Assembly (NCBI RefSeq): GCF_051014685.1
Contig: NW_027479287.1
Span: 99,598 to 163,597 of the forward strand
Direction: 5' to 3'
From: Ptiloglossa arizonensis
Taxonomy: Eukaryota > Arthropoda > Insecta > Hymenoptera > Colletidae
Length of the DNA: 64,000 bases
Shown: one piece after another, positions 61,378-64,000 of the stretch
Layout of the letters: the number at the start of each line of letters is the position of its first letter
Position numbering within the stretch: position 1 is the first letter of the stretch
The notes under the pieces: model-generated
What the model was told of the DNA's origin: nothing
Database searches by the model: none
Seen by the model: the letters and a program-made list of their open reading frames with translations, nothing else
Made by a program: the position numbers and the translations under genes

Positions 61378-62340
61378 AGTTTGGAGGTAAGAAACGCTTG
61401 AGAAACTCAAAATTTTCGCAGTTCTGATGATCGAAACGTATAACTAGAACGGCTTAGGGGAAAACTACACCTACCGTTGTAATCGGGCGAGTTTCTACTT
61501 TCAGATGCAACAGAAATTTTGCGGATTGGTCAATCCGTTCGCGAGATATGGCAGTTTGGAGGTAAGAAACGCTTGAGAAACTCAAAATTTTCGCAGTTCT
61601 GATGCTTTAAACGAATAACTAGAACCGCCTAGGGGAAAAGTGCGCATACCGTTGTAATCGGGCGAGTTTCTACTTTCAGATGCAACAGAAATTTTGCGGA
61701 TCGGTCAATCCGTTCGCGAGATATGGCAGTTTGGATGTAAGAAACGCTTGAGAAACTCGAAATTTGCGCAGTTCTGATGCTTGAAACGAAAAACTAGAAC
61801 AGCCTAGGGGAAAAGTGGGCATACCGATGTAATCGGGCGAGTTTCTACTTTCAGATGCAACAGAAATTTTGCGGATCGGTCAATCCGTTCGCGAGATATG
61901 GCAGTTTGGATGTAAGAAACGCTTGAGAAACTCGAAATTTTCGCAGTTCTGATGCTCGAAACGAATAACTGGAACGGCCTAGGGGAAAACTACATATACC
62001 GTTGTAATCGGGCGAGCCTCTACTTTCAGATGCAACAGAAATTTTGCGGATTGTTTCAATCCGTTCGCGAGATATGGCAGTTTGGAGGTAAGAAACGCTT
62101 GGGAAACTCAAAATTTTCGCAGCTCTGATGCTAGAAACGAGTAACTAGAACGGCCTAGGGGAAAAGTGCGCATACCGTTGTAATCGGGCGAGTTTCTACT
62201 TTCAGAAGCAACAGAAATTTTGCGGATTGGTCAATCCGTTCGCGAGATATGGCAGTTTGGAGGTAAGAAACGCTTGAGAAACTCAAAATTTTCGCAGTTC
62301 TGATGCTCGAAACGAATAACTAGAACGGCCTAGGCGAAAA

Positions 62341-64000
62341 GTACGCATACCGTTGTAATCGGGCGAGTTTCTACTTTCACAAGCAACAGAAATTTTACGG
62401 ATTGGTCAATCCGTTCGCGAGATATGGCCGTTTGTATGTAAGAAACGCTTGAGAAACTCAAAATTTTCGCAGTTCTGATGCTCGAAACGAATAACTAGAA
62501 CGGCCTAGTGGAAAAGTCCGCATACCGTTGTAATCGGGCGAGTTTCTACTTTCAGAAGCAACAGAAATTTTGCGGATTGGTCAATCCGTTCGCGAGATAT
62601 GGCAGTTTGAAGGTAAGAAACGCTTGAGAAACTCAAAATTTTCGCAGTTCTGATGCTCGAAACGAATAACTAGAACGGCCTAGGGGAAAAGTCCGCATAC
62701 CGTTGTAATCGGGCGAGTTTCTACTTTCAGAAGCAACAGAAATTTTGCGGATTGGTCAATCCGTTCGCGAGATATGGCAGTTTGGATGTAAGAAACGCTT
62801 GAGAAACTCAAAATGTTCGCAGTTCTGATGCTCGAAATGAATAACTAGAACGGCCTAGGGGAGAAGTACGCATACCGTTGTAATCGGGCGAGTTTCTACT
62901 TTCAGATGCAACAGAAATTTTGCGGATCGGTCAATCCGTTCGCGAGATATGGCAGTTTGGATGCAAGAAACGCTTGAGAAACTCGAAATTTTCGCAGTTC
63001 TGATGCTCGAAACGAATAACTGGAACGGCTTAGGGGAAAACTACACCTACCGTTGTAATCGGGCGAGTTTCTACTTTCAGATGCAACAGAAATTTTGCGG
63101 ATTGGTCAATCCGTTCGCGAGATATGGCAGTTTGGAGGTAAGAAACGCTTGAGAAACTCAAAATTTTCGCAGTTCTGATGCTAGAAACGAGTAACTAGAA
63201 CGGCGTAGGGGAAAAGTGCGCATACCGTTGTAATCGGGCGAGTTTCTACTTTCAGATGCAACAGAAATTTTGCGGATCGGTCAATCCGTTCGCGAAATAT
63301 GGCAGTTTGGGTGCAAGAAACGCTTGAGAAACTCGAAATTTTCGCAGTTCTGATGCTCGAAACGAATAACTGGAACGGCTTAGGGGAAAACTACACCTAC
63401 CGTTGTAATCGGGCGAGTTTCTACTTTCAGATGCAACAGAAATTTTGCGGATTGGTCAATCCGTTCGCGAGATATGGCAGTTTGGAGGTAAGAAACGCTT
63501 GAGAAACTCAAAATTTTCGCAGTTCTGATGATCGAAACGAATAACTGGAACGGCCTAGGGGAAAACTACACATACCGTTGTAATCGGGCGAACCTCTACT
63601 TTCAGATGCAACAGAAATTTTGCGGATTGTTTCAATCCGTTCGCGAGATATGGCAGTTTGGAGGTAAGAAACGCTTGGGAAACTCAAAATTTTCGCAGCT
63701 CTGATGCTAGAAACGAGTAACTAGAACGGCCTAGGGGAAAAGTGCGCATACCGTTGTAATCGGGCGAGTTTCTACTTTCAGAAGCAACAGAAATTTTGCG
63801 GATTGGTCAATCCGTTCGCGAGATATGGCAGTTTGGAAGTAAGAAACGCTTGAGAAACTCAAAATTTTCGCAGTTCTGATGCTCGAAACGAATAACTAGA
63901 ACAGCCTAGGCGAAAAGTGCGCATACCGTTGTAATCGGGCGAGTTTCTACTTTCAGATGCAACAGAAATTTTGCGGATCGGTCAATCCGTTCGCGAGATA
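62341..64000 (+). repeat. Further copy of the 38.7-40.4 kb segment, running off the window
   Basis: Matches 38703 onward at offset 23638, including CACAAGCAAC with TTTTACGG, CTAGTGGAAAAGTCC, the AAATGTTCG/GGAGAAGTACG monomer and the GGGTGCAAG start of another 25-mer unit at 63299. The left join is a hybrid: GGCGAAAA (C at 62335) normally continues as GTGCG but here continues as GTACG (A at 62343). The unit is cut by the window edge. Confidence 0.88.

Larger units (their letters stand above)
1..64000 (+). repeat. 175-bp satellite array, 365 full monomers plus a partial one
   Basis: Every stretch of the window is a copy of one 175-bp unit, taken here to begin at the string AACTAGAACG or AACTGGAACG. 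The last base is monomer position 107. 365 x 175 + 107 gives 63982, 18 less than the window length. The indels I located by eye sum to exactly +18: 21 copies of a +1 monomer, one +7, four +1 and fourteen lost bases. No monomer is inverted and no foreign sequence interrupts the array. One representative monomer has 31 C and 47 G, or 44.6% GC. CCTAGG (positions 12-17) and TCGCGA (98-103) occur in most monomers, so AvrII- and NruI-type sites recur at 175-bp spacing. Array structure and near-nucleosomal length are typical of centromeric or pericentromeric satellite. That location is inferred, not shown. Confidence 0.98.

Noticed and set aside
2859..62111. Recurring reverse-strand open frames of 61-101 codons (MSFPSVSYLQ, MRTDRPIRKI, MSFSSVSYFQ types)
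   Set aside because: These are antisense readings of the same monomers. Their lengths follow monomer variants and the +1 insertion. They overlap forward frames and recur in lockstep with HOR copies.
13063..63502. Recurring forward-strand open frames of 63-81 codons beginning MAVWMQETLE or MLETNNWN, often at 175-bp multiples
   Set aside because: They are by-products of the satellite. They exist only where GATGCAAG replaces GATGTAAG (avoiding TAA) and AACTGG replaces AACTAG (avoiding TAG). Each ends at the next TGA. 175 is not a multiple of three, so the frame cannot continue across monomers, and there is no sign of codon selection.
1..64000. CRISPR array
   Set aside because: The whole 175-bp unit repeats with no unique spacers. 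The unit is far longer than a CRISPR repeat-spacer, and no cas genes are present.
1..64000. Bacterial, phage or plasmid sequence
   Set aside because: There are no coding genes in 64 kb. The nested higher-order satellite structure is a eukaryotic feature.
1..64000. Assignment to a named satellite family or species
   Set aside because: I do not recognise the 175-bp monomer. Naming it would need a database search of the consensus, which I cannot run.

Overview
The whole 64 kb window is one uninterrupted head-to-tail satellite DNA array. The monomer is 175 bp. I count 365 complete copies plus a 107-bp partial copy at the right edge, all in the same orientation. Both window edges lie inside the array, so neither array boundary is visible. 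I can support no protein gene, RNA gene, transposon, CRISPR array or unique-sequence island. A near-nucleosome-length monomer organised in nested higher-order repeats (HORs) is typical of eukaryotic centromeric or pericentromeric satellites, so a eukaryote is the only reasonable source. I do not recognise the monomer and cannot name the organism.

Layout, with region ends approximate to one monomer: (A) 1-4201, three copies of an 8-monomer HOR of about 1.4 kb. (B) 4202-8226, 6- and 7-monomer HORs sharing several monomers with A. (C) 8227-11033, 6- then 5-monomer HORs. (D) 11034-12256, seven monomers resembling those of A and B. (E) 12257-14350, diverged monomers with no clear HOR. (F) 14351 to about 23010, three copies of a 15-, 17- and 18-monomer HOR (2623, 2975 and about 3.1 kb). 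(G) about 23011-39496, mixed 13-, 11-, 11- and 8/9-monomer blocks. (H) 39497-48252, a tandem pair of 25-monomer units (4378 bp each) that look identical by eye. (I) 48253-51581, mosaic with a 3-monomer duplication. (J) 51582-64000, a second copy of the 34.4-43.9 kb segment with monomer gains and losses, then another copy of sequence from 38.7-40.4 kb. HOR size grows and between-copy divergence falls from left to right. The right half fits repeated recent unequal exchange.

Inside each monomer the notable elements are: a 16-bp dyad (CGGATTG-GT-CAATCCG) at monomer positions 81-96; a weak CENP-B-box-like string at 32-46; and a splice-acceptor-like/donor-like pair bounding an open 57-nt segment at 64-120. 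One variant monomer is 176 bp because of one extra base exactly in the dyad centre. It appears 21 times, only right of 24 kb, and a matching 175-bp form lacking the insertion lies at 8.6 and 10.5 kb. All functional readings are inference. The repeat structure, coordinates and breakpoints come from direct reading of the sequence without computation.
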